Made by a program: the position numbers and the translations under genes. Below the pieces are notes generated by a model, which worked only from the letters and a program-made list of their open reading frames with translations, was not told the DNA's origin and did not search any database. Shown one piece after another: positions 23,964 to 34,754 of a stretch of DNA of 64,000 bases. The DNA is from Epichloe hybrida (lineage: Eukaryota > Ascomycota > Sordariomycetes > Hypocreales > Clavicipitaceae), in contig JAFEKR010000042.1 in NCBI GenBank assembly GCA_019022495.1, forward strand, positions 1 through 64,000. Reading direction: 5' to 3'. The first letter of the stretch is position 1, and each line of letters begins with the position of its first letter.

Positions 23964-25940
23964 TCAGCTGAAATTGTTGTCAAACCGCTTGAAGGTGTAT
24001 CCAATGAAGGGCAAGCTCATCTCTAGTGAATCCTCCGTGGTATTGACGCCGTTCATTGCCTGTTCCTGTTGTGCGATATGGGCCTTCAGTCGGCTAGCAA
24101 TGTCAATCTGGTCTATTTCATCAGTTGGGAAATAAGTGGTGTCGACGTTGGAAGTCAAGCGTGGTTCAAAGGGTGCCCTAGTTTGGCGTAGATTGTCAAA
24201 TTGTACTCCTCGAAAGAAAGGGTGTGACTTCACTTCCTCCGACCCGCCACGTCCGATTCGGTTCTCAGGATCACAGACCAGCCTGAGCTGTTAGCGTGAA
24301 GACGGCTGATGTGATGTTGCAAAACTCACCTTCGGATCAAGTTTTCGGCTTGCGTACCAAGCTGAATATCTTCAGGAAAACACAAAGTCTGCCTCCAGTT
24401 TACAATCTTTCGGTAGGTATCGCGATAGTCCTCGGCGCAGAATGGAGGCCATCCTACTAAGCACTCAAACATGATCGTGCCGAGAGACCACCAATCGCAG
24501 CTAAACGAGTACCCATGGCCAGTGAGAATTTCTGGCGCAGTATAGTCAGGTGTTCCAACAGCAGAGTATGCTATTATTCTTCTTGACTGTCGCCACTCAT
24601 TAATCTGAGACCGATTGCTAACAGTGAGGTTGATCTGGTCAATTGCGACGGAGTTTCTGTCTCTTGGCTTGCTGGGCTTTCCCTGAAGTAGCTGCTGGTA
24701 ATAGCTGTTATCATGTACACTATGGAAGCCTGTAGAGAGACCAAAGTCGGTCAACTTGACATGGCCGCCGCGGTCAAGGAGGATGTTGTCAGGCTTGATG
24801 TCCCTACACAGTGTTAGATTTATTTAATGGGTATGATGCCAAAGCATAGCTTACCGATGGATGAAGCCTAATTTGTGAACAGCCTCGATGGCTAAGATGC
24901 ACTCTGCCATGTAAAATCGGGTTATATCTTCCGAAAAGATTTCGTACTTTATTAACATTGTCATCATGTCACCGCCTGGTAGGAACTCCATGAGCATATA
25001 GAGAAAGTGTGCGTCCTGAAAGGTAGTGAACAGCTTCACAACCCATGGGCTCTCGGCCTCTGCTAAGACGTCGCGCTCTGATCGAACGTGTGCAAGCTGG
25101 TCCCTCTGGAGCATTTCTGTCTTGATCAGAGACTTCATTGCGTAGACTTGACCATTAGCCCTTTTCTGTACTAATTTAACTTCGCCAAAGGAACCCTTGC
25201 CGATGACCTTGATGGTTTCATAATTCTCGGGATTATCTTTGGTTCGTAGGAACCGTAGATATTGCCCTTCTTTTCGGCCAGAGCTGGACCAGACCAGTTC
25301 CTGTTTTTGTTGACTAATGTTCGGCTCCTGAAGCTTTCTGTCTACCTCACTTTGTCTACATACCACCGATCAGTACGTTAGTATCTTGTAACATCCGAAG
25401 GATACGGTTCAATAGTAACACTTCGTACCTCTGATGTCTTTCTCGAGCACGCTTGACATTGTCTTTGAAGAAGTCGGACGCTTGTTTTGCGCATCTTTTC
25501 TGGTTTTTGTGCGCAGTCCGGCCATATAAATCTGGATTGCGCTCAGGGACCTGAAGAAACAAGCCCTGACAGGCCTTAATGCCTGTGCATGCCAGAGATG
25601 ATGTATTACGTTCCGCTGGCGAAGCTTGTTGAGGTGGTCTCATAGAAAGCACCCCCCCGGAGCCAGACGTACAGGCCTCCGAGTCGGCGCCCAATCTCTG
25701 ACTGGAAAACTTATGAGCAAGGGCAGTACTGGGGTCATTTGTACCAGAATTCTGGTGTTGAAGTCTAACAAGTTTCTGCGACGAATGCAAACTCTGTGTA
25801 GGATTGTTGTGTGGTTGGTAACCATTCGAGCTAAGGGTAACAGGCTGAGTAAAGTTGGAAGGGGAGACAGGCCGCTGGTGGACACTTGATGTAGGCGCTT
25901 CATCCCGCACATTGGGAAAATTCCGAATCTTGTTGTCCAT
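23964..25940 (-). CDS. NDR-family AGC serine/threonine kinase, COT1/Cbk1/Orb6-like, 601 aa
   Basis: Exons 25940-25429, 25355-24855, 24803-24330 and 24282-23964 (1806 nt, 602 codons including the stop); introns 73, 51 and 47 nt. The order is the NDR plan: a Gln/Ser/Pro-rich N-terminus, a basic Mob-binding helix ([15 protein letters not shown], about 155-170), then a kinase domain with GKGSFGEV, Lys245, HRDIKPDN (Asp339), DFG (357-359), the long NDR insert ([20 protein letters not shown]), activation loop [15 protein letters not shown], and hydrophobic motif [13 protein letters not shown]. All catalytic residues are present. NDR kinases act with Mob2 in polar growth and morphogenesis. From memory of family consensus, the core carries unusual substitutions ([14 protein letters not shown] where DYIAPEIF is usual; [11 protein letters not shown]) and a diverged N-terminus. 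This suggests a paralogue, not the essential COT1, though that needs a genome search. It is the first intact core-type gene beside the RIP-mutated element. Confidence 0.88.
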
Positions 25941-26271
25941 CCTTTCGTTATCTTGACGTGATTGCGCGATGCGATAGTGAGGCAGTCTGCGAGCGTTCCT
26001 CTTCGGAGCGGAGCTGTACCCACCACGTGATGACCTACACCCTGGTTTGGTCGAGGACCGGCTGAGGACAAAGACAAGTCAACTTGTGTCAACAACTCAT
26101 AGGGCACGTTTTTATCCCCCAAGAGAGAGAGAGAGAGAGTCGTCAATACTCGCTCGCTTGGCGCAGGTTGATGCACGCAGCGCCATACACTTTGACGGCG
26201 ATGGCTACTTGAGGTTAGTTGGTTTTTATTTATTTTTGGAAATCGATCTACGGGCTACGTTGTTACACGCA

Positions 26272-29200
26272 TCAGGCAGCCTCCCGATCTAATGATTGGC
26301 CAAGCACCATTTCATAATACATGCCTTTCTTGCTGACCAACTCGTCGTGTGTTCCAAGCTCGACAATGCGTCCTCGCGCGAAAACAGCAATCACGTCTGC
26401 ATCCCTAATTGTACTCAGACGATGAGCCACCGCGATCGTGGTTCTTCCTGCTGCCGCCTGATCCAGCGCCCCCCTCACCACCTTCTCGGACTCGGTATCC
26501 AACGCACTTGTTGCTTCGTCCAGCAGCAACAGTCTTGGCTCCCGAACGAGTGCGCGGGCAATGGCGATTCGCTGTCTCTGGCCACCCGACAGCGACAGGC
26601 CCTGGTTGCCGCACGGCGTGTCGAGTCCCTCGGGAAGAGAAGACACAAAGTCCCACACGTTGGCGCTCCGACATGCCTCGATGATTTGCGCCTCGGAGGG
26701 ATCGACCTTCTCGAAACCGAGTGAAATATTCTCCCGAATCGATCCTCGATAGAGTACCGGCTCTTGCTGGACCAGCGCAATGTCGCGTCGATGCTGGCGT
26801 CTGCCAAGCATTTTCACGTCCTTGTGATTGGCCCGTAATTCGCCACTGGTGGGGTCGTAGAAGCGCTGCAGTAATCCGATCATGGTGGATTTTCCGCATC
26901 CAGACGCCCCAACAAAGGCAACCATTTTGCCGGGTTTTATGCCAATGTCGATTCCGCGGAGAACCTTGTGCTTCGGACGCAGCGGGTATGAGAAGTGCAC
27001 GCTGTCAAAGGTCATTTCCGTGCCTTTGGCGTCGGAAGGCTTTTCAGGGGCGGCGGGGGCGGCAGGGGCAGTCTGGGGGTCGGCGTCACTGTCCTCGTCG
27101 ATGTCCTCGTCGAAGAGGATGCGGTCACGGCGGAGACGGAGGATGTAGTTGATGGCTGTCCCGGCCTTGGTAATGCTAGTGGTGTACTGGAACAGCATCG
27201 CGGCTGCTTCTCCCGAGAATACAAGGCCAATGAAGACGATGTAGAATTGGCCGGATGTATACTCGCCCGTCGACACTAGCTTACCGCCGTACCAGAAGCC
27301 CAGACCCATGGCCAGCATGGACACTGACTGGCTTAGTGAGTAGAAAAACATCTTGTAGCCCAGACTACCGATGGCATGGCGTGCAATGCCCTGAAGCTTG
27401 TCACTATAACGCTCGATAACGACGCGTTCCAGCGCGAGGGATGAAACGGTGCGGATTCCCATGACGGCTTCGGCAGCCACCGCGCTACTTTTTGCGAAGC
27501 GCTCCACCGTATCGTCCTCGAACCTGAACTCGAGCCTGACTCGAATGTACCCCGACCCGACAACGAAGGGCAGGGCTCCAAGCGTCAAGACTAGCCCTAG
27601 TTTCCAACCGTACGTAATGGCGAGGGCGCAACTGGAAACCAGATTGACCATAGCAATCACCAGCAGCGATATGTTCATAGACAATAGGTCCTGAAGACTG
27701 GTAGGCTCCGAGGCGAGTCTCGACACAAGAGCCCCGGTTCCATTCTCTGGCTTGTCAAAGAAGGACATGTCCTGCCGTAGAGTGTTGTCGAATATTTCAC
27801 CGCGGTAGAACGCCATGGCTTGCTGAAGATGGAACGGGTGAGCGTCTGGACTGAAGACGATGGCGCAGGATGATGTTGGAAGATTTTTGGACAAACCTGA
27901 GCTACGATGTTCGATAGCCACCCACAGACGCCGTAAAATACCAAATTGCCCAGAGCAACCACGAAGAACATGAGAGAAAAAAAGTTTGCTTTGGACACAT
28001 CTATAGTCTCGAAAGCTTCCATCGTTCTAGAAAACAAGATGGCCAAGACGGGATATGTAACACCTGTGGGCACAACGGTTTCCGTCAGTCACATGAGCTT
28101 TGACGCCGATAGGTCAGTGTGCAATCATTACCTCCAGCAACACAAGACATAATGATGAAGAAAGCTGGCGTCCATAAGGTCCTCTGTTCCTTCATGATCA
28201 GGTAGAGCCCGTAAAGGAAGCCGTACTTTGAGTTGGGCTCTTTGGTACTATCTTGCATTGACGCTGTCGTCGATGTGCGTGTCACTTCCTTGTCCATGTC
28301 GACGACGGCGACTTCCTCTTTTTCGCCATGGCACACATCATCAATGGCGTCAGACCTCGTCCCCCCAAGATCTTGTGCGATGACTAGCCTCGAGTAGGCA
28401 CCTCCTTGCCCGATAAGCTCCGAATGGGTGCCACTTTCGATTGTCTCCCCTTTCGCCATGACAACAATGTTGTCGGCATCCCTGATGGTTGACAGTCTGT
28501 GTGCGACAACAATCATGGTACGACCCTTGGCGACATTGTTCAGCGCGGCCTGGACGATCTTTTCGGCATTTGGGTCCAAAGCACTCGTCGCTTCGTCAAG
28601 TAAGAGAACTTTTGGATCGGAAATGATGCTGCGAGCAATGACGATGCGCTGTTTCTGGCCACCAGATAATGAGGCTCCGCGCTCGCCGATCCACGTTTCG
28701 TAGCCGTCGGGAAGGTCCTCGACAAAGTCATGCGCAAAGGCGGCCTTGCAAGCTTCGACAACAAGAGACATTTTTGCTTCACGATTCAGATCCTCCTTCC
28801 CAGTGCCAGTGAGCCCGTCGACGACGTTCTGGTAAATGGTACCACTGAACAGAGTTGGCTCCTGTTGTACAAGGCGAATGTTGGTCCTCAGCCATCGCAG
28901 ATTGACGTCCTCCAGCTTACGGCCGTCCAGCGTGATGCGTCCCGCCGAGTGTGTGTACCAGCGCTCCAGAAGTCCAAATATAGTGCTCTTTCCAGAGCCA
29001 CTGGCGCCAACCAGAGCTGTTGTCTTGTGCGAAGGAATGTCCATATCAAGACGGTGCAGGATGGGGACACTGGGACGTGAGGGGTACGAGAATCGCACTC
29101 CGCGCAGTTTGATATCGCCTCGAAAGTTGTCAATCCTTATTCCCTCTTCCGAGAGCGAGTCCAAGGCGGACTTGCGATCGATGATGAGAAATAGATCCTG

Positions 29201-30551
29201 AGCGGCGGCCATGGCCTTGGAGATGGCGATCGTTTGGGGTGCAATTTGTGTAAGGGCTTGAGCGGCAACCAACACGGCAAAAATGACGCTGGCTCATCGA
29301 TTAGTGCAAGTCTCCATCATCAAGATTTACACGAATTTACACGGATACAAATGTTGAAGAAGCACTCACGTTACGACGGTACCTGGATTATCAATCTCGC
29401 CGCTGGAATACATTCTCATACCTTGCCAAAAGGCCAGTGCATATCCAGCAATGACACTGAAGAACTCGATGGGGAAGAGTATAGCATAAAGTAGGGACTT
29501 CTTGCTGCCAATCCGCCTGGCCCTTTCGAGTATTCCATTGAAGCGCGTAGTAAGTTTGGGGAAGGCCCAGAAGGCGTGGGCGGTGCGTATCGTGGAGAAG
29601 GCTTCCTCGGCAAGGGATCCAGACTCGGCGTAGATGCCGAACATTCTGTACTCATAGATTGCGTCGACATAGATACATCCAAGTGTAACGATGGTATTGA
29701 CCGGTACAATGGCCAACGTAATCAGCGTCAGCTTCCATTGCACAACAAAAGCTACCACAAATGCAGAGATAAACATGGACACTGCCTGTATGATGAGCCC
29801 GAGCTTTTCGGAAATTCCGTTATTGATCAGATTACCATTTGTGCCGATTTGCCCCGATACAGACGAAGAAGGGCTGTCAAAAAATGCGATTTCCTGCCGC
29901 AAGGTCTGGCGAACAAAATCGACTCGTAACTGTTTGGTCGTACGAATAGCGGTGATGTTGATGAGAATCTGGAACTAGTCAATGCTGCTTTGTCCCAAAA
30001 CACTTTGATTTTTGCGCAGGAACCAACCGTCCAAGCGTATGTCAAGCAGAATTTGCCGATGAAAATGTACACAAAGTACAAGCTGCCGCCGTCAGATATC
30101 GTCAGTCCTGGCACGCAACGCAACAGGTGTCTTGAAGATCGACCCACGTGTAATGGCTGACTTGGTCCATGCAGCCGTCGGGAGACAAGTTTCCATTTGC
30201 CAAGTCGTTGAAGACATTTACAAACCCTCCGAAGACTACATCCATGAGCGGCAGAGCAACACCGGCGCCGATCATGGCTAGACAGGCAATAATGTTCAAG
30301 ATCCATCCCAGCTTGTCGTTGTATCTGAAGACCCTCTAACCCTGTTCAGTTGAGATTCAGTCAAATGAAAAGTGAAAGACGCAGCTTACCAAGAAGGATT
30401 TGACGCCTGACGCCTGGCTGGCTTTGGTTTTGTTCTCGTCTTCTAAACTGCCGTTGGCCGCCTCGGTTCCCCTGGCTGTAATGGTGACGGAGCTTTTGGA
30501 GCCACCAGGAGATGACAGGGCAGCTGTTGCCGTCGGATTGTTTTCTTCCAT
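26272..30551 (-). CDS. ABC-B full transporter (multidrug/leptomycin B resistance Pmd1 type), 1292 aa
   Basis: Seven exons: 30551-30390, 30335-30148, 30082-30028, 29968-29370, 29288-28132, 28063-27897 and 27822-26272 (3879 nt, 1293 codons including the stop); introns 54-81 nt, all with GT..AG ends and in phase. The layout is TMD-NBD-TMD-NBD, as in P-glycoprotein. NBD1 has Walker A GASGSGKST (about residue 430), Q-loop LVQQEPTLF, signature LSGGQ, Walker B VLLLDEATSALD and H-loop VAHRLSTI. NBD2 has GASGCGKST (about 1083), LVQQEPVLY, LSLSGGQRQRIAIARAL (about 1184), LLLLDEATSALD and VAHRLSTI. Both ATP sites therefore look competent. The product is a plasma- or vacuolar-membrane exporter of hydrophobic compounds by family knowledge; its substrate is unknown. 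It is convergent with nothing and lies between the kinase and the broken regulator gene. Length is normal for the family. Confidence 0.93.
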
Positions 30552-31134
30552 GATACTGATGACTGGTCTATATCATTGCCACCAAAGAACATTCACGTTC
30601 GCTGCGGCCGAGTACATGTGTAGAAAAGACAAACACATCTTGTTGAAGGTGGGGGGCCGATACCATGCTCTTGGGTAAAGCTGGCAGATGCTACGGTCCA
30701 GGCATCGTCATTTGCGCGTTTAGTTGCCCCAAATCGTGCCTTGTTGATTGAAAAGCGACAACTGCCACGTCGCCGCTCCAGGGGGGCCGACAATGGGGGA
30801 AGCCTCTGCCATTGCTGCCATTACCACTTAAGTGCCTTGTGTCTGGTGCCCAGGGCTACTGAGAACCCCTGGTGAGCCACCCCTCTCTTCTTCCACCACG
30901 GTCCACAAGGCTGATGTCAACCTTGTACACATCATAATAGGTTCGTTGTGATAAAGATTGGCCATGCTCAAACTGCCGCACGGCCAAAAGCTCTTGCACG
31001 GCCGAAAGAAGATCGACAACGGGTTCTCATTTCGTCGCAATAGTGAGTGCACTCTGCTAGTCATGCCTTGCTGTGCCTGTTCTCGTCATCTCGCTCCGAC
31101 GCACCTTCCAATCCCATCGCTACCAACACCGTGA
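30552..31134. other. Region between ABC transporter start and regulator pseudogene
   Basis: This is the putative shared upstream region of the divergently arranged transporter and pseudogene. At 30965-30997 the plus strand reads CSNCRTAKSSC, a C-x2-C-x6-C pattern like the first half of a Zn2Cys6 finger, followed at 31043 by a GTGAGT donor-like site. The second half of a finger is not visible. It may be the degraded DNA-binding exon of the pseudogene that follows. Confidence 0.35.
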
Positions 31135-33429
31135 TTGCGACGTGAGCCTCGGTTGGCCTCGAGATGCAGCTTCCCTCGTACATCGATGGGATCGCGGCCC
31201 GTCATGACTTACACTGACGTGTCCCCGTCTTCTTTCCTTGTCATTAGTGAGAGGAAAATAGATTCGATCGAGAACCGACAGGGTAACATTGAGGTCCTGC
31301 TCAAGGGCAATATCGCCTCGCCAGCAGCACCAGTTCAGTCTCGGCTTGATCTCGGAGCTCTGGAAAATACGCCGCAAACGGGCAGCAGTAGCGTGCCAAC
31401 GACTACGACATATCCCGGTAACTTTGATAGCAGCGAAGATGAATCGGCCTATGGAGGCGACACGGGCCTGGTGGTTCACACTGCATTTGCCAGCGAGTTT
31501 CTAGAGAGAGCCGTCAAGCGAACGTCGCTGCGAGAGGTCAATCCCAAAATGGCGGCTGCTTTGACAAACTTGAGTCAGCTCGTTGAGATGCAAAAGCTTC
31601 GATCGATCAGCCATGTGTCCGCGTTTTCCTCTTCAGAGACCAGTTCCGCCGGGCGGAATCTCGAAACTATCCATGCCGCCGATGCAGGATGTTATGAACT
31701 TGTGAGCCTTTTGAAGCGTTGCCAAATAAATGTATGCATACCCTTGAGAACCCTCGGGGATGGGTGGCCGTCCCTCGTCCACGGACCGATTTGCGAAAGC
31801 CATGGTCAGCCGCGCCGCCAACTCTATCCACCATAATGTGTTCTCTCGTTGTATTACCAGATTTCACGGCACTGTGCCGCAGAGTGTATTTGCAACTGAA
31901 GAGTTCTCTGATGCCACATTCATCATTGTGAATGCCATGCTCTACAATCTGTTCATGAAACAAAGTTCACCAGCCACACATCCCACAGCACGAGATGAAT
32001 ATCACACCTTTATGCGGCAAACTCAAGCAAACTTGGAAACGGCCCTTGCCAATGCGCACCTCTTCCTGGCGACCAGGGTTGAGAATGTTCAGGCACTACT
32101 TCTAGGGGTAAGCAGCAGTCCTCTGCCTTTTTTCCCCGCTCTCCGAGACCCCATGGTGAAGGCTAAGTCGAAACGCCAAGGAAACTGACGGTGGCACAGG
32201 CAATCTACGCTGTGGATGTATCTCGACCCTCAGTCGCCTGGCATCTGGCCTGCATGGCAGCCCAGCTCTGTCAAACCGGGGTCTATCATCGATCCGAGTC
32301 GTTGAAACATGACACACCGGAAACTGCCAAGCTGAAGGAGCGAATACTCTTCTAGCACGTGTACGCCCTCGACAAAGGTCTTGGCCTTCGGTTAGGCCGG
32401 GCGTCGGTCATTGACGAATGTGCCATCGATATACCCCGGGTATTCGAATTCGACGGCTTAGGTCAGCTTGAGCCATCATCACTCCCCACACTTTGGATCA
32501 AAATGAGCTACCTTTAAAGCCGCATATACGAACAGCTATATAGCCCGAGTGCGTTGAAGAGCCAACAGGCAGAACTGGTGGAGCGAGCAAGAGCCTTGGC
32601 AAGCGAGTGTCGGAGATTCGAGGCCGAGGCCAGTGTAGCCCGTGAGCAATCGTACCAATAACTCAAGGCCGTGAACTCGTCTGATCTCGTCGACGTATTT
32701 TTGCGTGGCGATGAAGTGCAATTTCGCGTCACATTGACGCTAGTGTATCGCGTCATCCCAGCACCACAAGGGTCCATCATACGGTTCTGTCATGAGTGTC
32801 TGGAAACAGCTCGCAAAGCAATGAAAGTTCACCACGATTGTACTCAGAGGTCAACGATAGGAGGATACTTCCAATCAATTTATATCCACTGGTAAGTCTA
32901 GGCGACCTCACACATGTCCCCTCCCTCGACCAGTCTCTGTGTATCTCAAATGGAGAGTAGCCATGGTGCGACTTGCTTACGAAATGAGATAGGAATCTTC
33001 TTTTGACACCATTAGCCCCCTTTTTCGTCCTTTTTTGCTACGTCATTGAGACAGCATCTCTGGACGATCTGCGGCTCCTCCAAGAATTCGTTGACTCCCT
33101 CGATGAGGCAAATATATGCATCCGAGACGATTGACAAGCTCTATCGATTATGCCAGGTCATTTGCGATTTGGCCAGCCTCTACGTCGAGGCCAAGTCCCA
33201 GCAGCAACAGGATCACACCATGATACCCATTGGCGACGAGTTCAAGATGTATCTCGGCCAATTGGGATTCATGACCTCAGCGGACCAGACCATGGCCAAC
33301 ACAGGTAATGCCACGATGGGCCCTGCGTCTCTCAGCGGCCAGGTCGCTCAAATCACTGGCTGGTTTTCTGGAAACCGAAATATGATGGGTCTCCTGGAGG
33401 AGGATCTATCGCATATCGATTCGTATTGA
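31135..33429 (+). pseudogene. Broken fungal-specific transcription factor gene (Fungal_trans middle domain)
   Basis: Pieces of a Zn2Cys6-family regulator can be read in order: a coiled linker (SERKIDSIENRQGNIEVLL), then DFTALCRRVY in one frame and FATEEFSDATFIIVN in another, meaning a frameshift near 31889. A canonical intron lies at about 32108-32200. Next come VSRPSVAWHLACMAAQLCQ and YALDKGLGLRLGRAS, the signature of the fungal-specific transcription factor domain. Three stops interrupt that frame: TAG at 32353 (a conserved Trp position), TAA at 32515 and TAA at 32659. A second frameshift lies near 33115 before IDKLYRLCQV. All three stops fit CpA to TpA change on one strand or the other. 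No confident DNA-binding domain remains. The gene is dead and lies beside the ABC transporter it may once have controlled (inference). Confidence 0.8.
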
Positions 33430-33941
33430 TGGATGCAGCAGGACTAGCACCAGCACCAGCAGTCGCAAACACAGATTTTGTCTCCTTTGTCTCCACAGGT
33501 GCAACACCCTACTTCGATGTCTTTACTTCATCCCCAGCATCCTCCAGATTCGGAAAATGCGAGGAGGAAGAAAATGAACGAAGCAGTCAATTTCTCATGA
33601 TGGCACGTAAACCCCTACCCGGTCGACTCGCGTTGGCGCGTTGATAAGGCCGCCGAAACGGAGATGACGAGTCGGTCGTTGTAGCAGCAACTAAGGCTTA
33701 GTTCTCTGCTCCAAAAAAAAAAAAAAAAAAAAACCCCTACAGTAGGTCCTAGTAATTCCGAAGCAGCAGCAACGGCGACTCTGGTGGAAATTATTCGGAA
33801 TTACTGGGACCCCGCTGTATATGCGTACTCTTCCGCCTGAAATACTCGCGTGGATTCCGTCGAGCCGTGAGACTCGTGCCTTGAATAGCCCATGATTCAA
33901 TTTGATCATAAACGTCGTGATTCGTTTTCATCGTTTGCACT
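33430..33941. other. Intergenic, 3' side of the C2H2 gene
   Basis: Holds an A-tract of about 22 bases near 33712-33733, followed by a segment (about 33745-33825) containing two inverted copies of a GTCCCAGTAATTCCGAA-like sequence (GTCCTAGTAATTCCGAAGCAG and TTCGGAATTACTGGGAC), so it could form a hairpin. No gene is seen. Confidence 0.5.
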
Positions 33942-34486
33942 TCAATCCGTCGGAAACCGTGGGTCATACTTCTCATATCCTTCCTCATCCGTGTCACTCT
34001 CCACGACGGATTCCTTGATAATGGCAGGCTTTCCGGCACCATTTCCAGCCGGGGCCGTGCTTGCAGTGGGCTTGACCACCGCTTCTGGCGCAGCCTCAAA
34101 AGCACTCTTGAAACCGCTCTTCTTGAAGCCGCCCTTCTTGAAGCCCGCGCCAGCGGTGCTCGCGCCCTCCTGCCCTGGCAACTTGATGCTCACCAGCCCG
34201 TCGGCTTTGGCCTCTGCTTTCCTTGCTCGCGCGCCTGCGTTGGGGTCTCGCACCATAGCCTTCATGTCCTTGAGACGCTGTTTATGGCTGTGGTCGTAGG
34301 ACGAGAGGTGGGCTTCGTAGTCGTTCATCCGGGAGTAGCCTTTCAAGCAGAGGCTGCAGTAGAATGACTTTTGGGCCTCGCGGGCAGACGACGTTTGCGC
34401 CGGAGGCAGCGTCTGATGGCGCTGAGATTGATCGGTTAGCAAGGAGCTGGGAGAAGGGGTCCGTGGATGAAACTCACTGGAGGCAT
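33942..34486 (-). CDS. Small C2H2 zinc-finger protein, 162 aa
   Basis: A 9-nt first exon (34486-34478, ATGCCTCCA) is joined to 34421-33942 through a 56-nt intron (GTGAGT..TCTCAG); 489 nt in all. Without this intron the frame opens into low-complexity His repeats, so the spliced start is preferred. One finger spans residues 25-47: Cys25, Cys28, His41 and His47, followed by a basic SHKQRLKDMK helix. This resembles the fingers of the GPATCH8/ZNF804A-type and related fungal C2H2 proteins thought to bind RNA. The middle has Gly/Lys-Phe repeats (KKGGFKKSGFK), and the C-terminus is acidic with SDTDEEGYEKYDPRFPTD. The family role is probably nuclear and RNA-related, but the function is not established here. 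It is transcribed head-to-head with the Mcp1-like gene, 268 bp away. Confidence 0.75.
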
Positions 34487-34754
34487 GGTGGTGGTGGTGG
34501 TGGTGGTGCTTGGTACTATGGGGATCTGGCAATAAAAGCAGTTGTCGGCAGAGAAAACAGCGTTGCTGACGATGTGCCGGACTTTGAAGCTGAGGGTGGT
34601 CGAGGCTAAATTGAGGCCCCACGCCAGGACGCCAGCCACTAAGATAAGCCTCGAAATTTATTAGCAGGGCCACAAGACGCCAAGACGACGTCACCCGCGC
34701 GACCTCACTCTTTCCTCACGTCTTCCCATCCGCTCGCTGTACGTGGCCTTCGTG
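34487..34754. promoter_or_regulatory. Bidirectional intergenic region between C2H2 and Mcp1-like genes
   Basis: A 268-bp gap between two divergent start codons begins with a (GGT)n run of about 7 units at 34486-34506. Core promoters of both genes must lie here unless they are embedded in coding sequence. No specific factor site was identified. Confidence 0.55.

Noticed and set aside
23638..24135. 165-codon open frame, plus strand
   Set aside because: It overlaps the last exon of the kinase in antisense and has no recognisable content.
26405..27152. Several long open frames on both strands within the ABC transporter
   Set aside because: Shadows of the GC-rich NBD2 coding sequence in other frames.
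23964..33429. Secondary-metabolite cluster around the ABC transporter and regulator
   Set aside because: There is no polyketide synthase, peptide synthetase, terpene synthase or tailoring enzyme nearby; the kinase and pump do not make a biosynthetic cluster.
34436..34694. Longer N-terminus for the C2H2 protein with a poly-His run
   Set aside because: The His run is a (GGT)n tract read through an unspliced intron and promoter; the spliced start at 34486 explains the data better.
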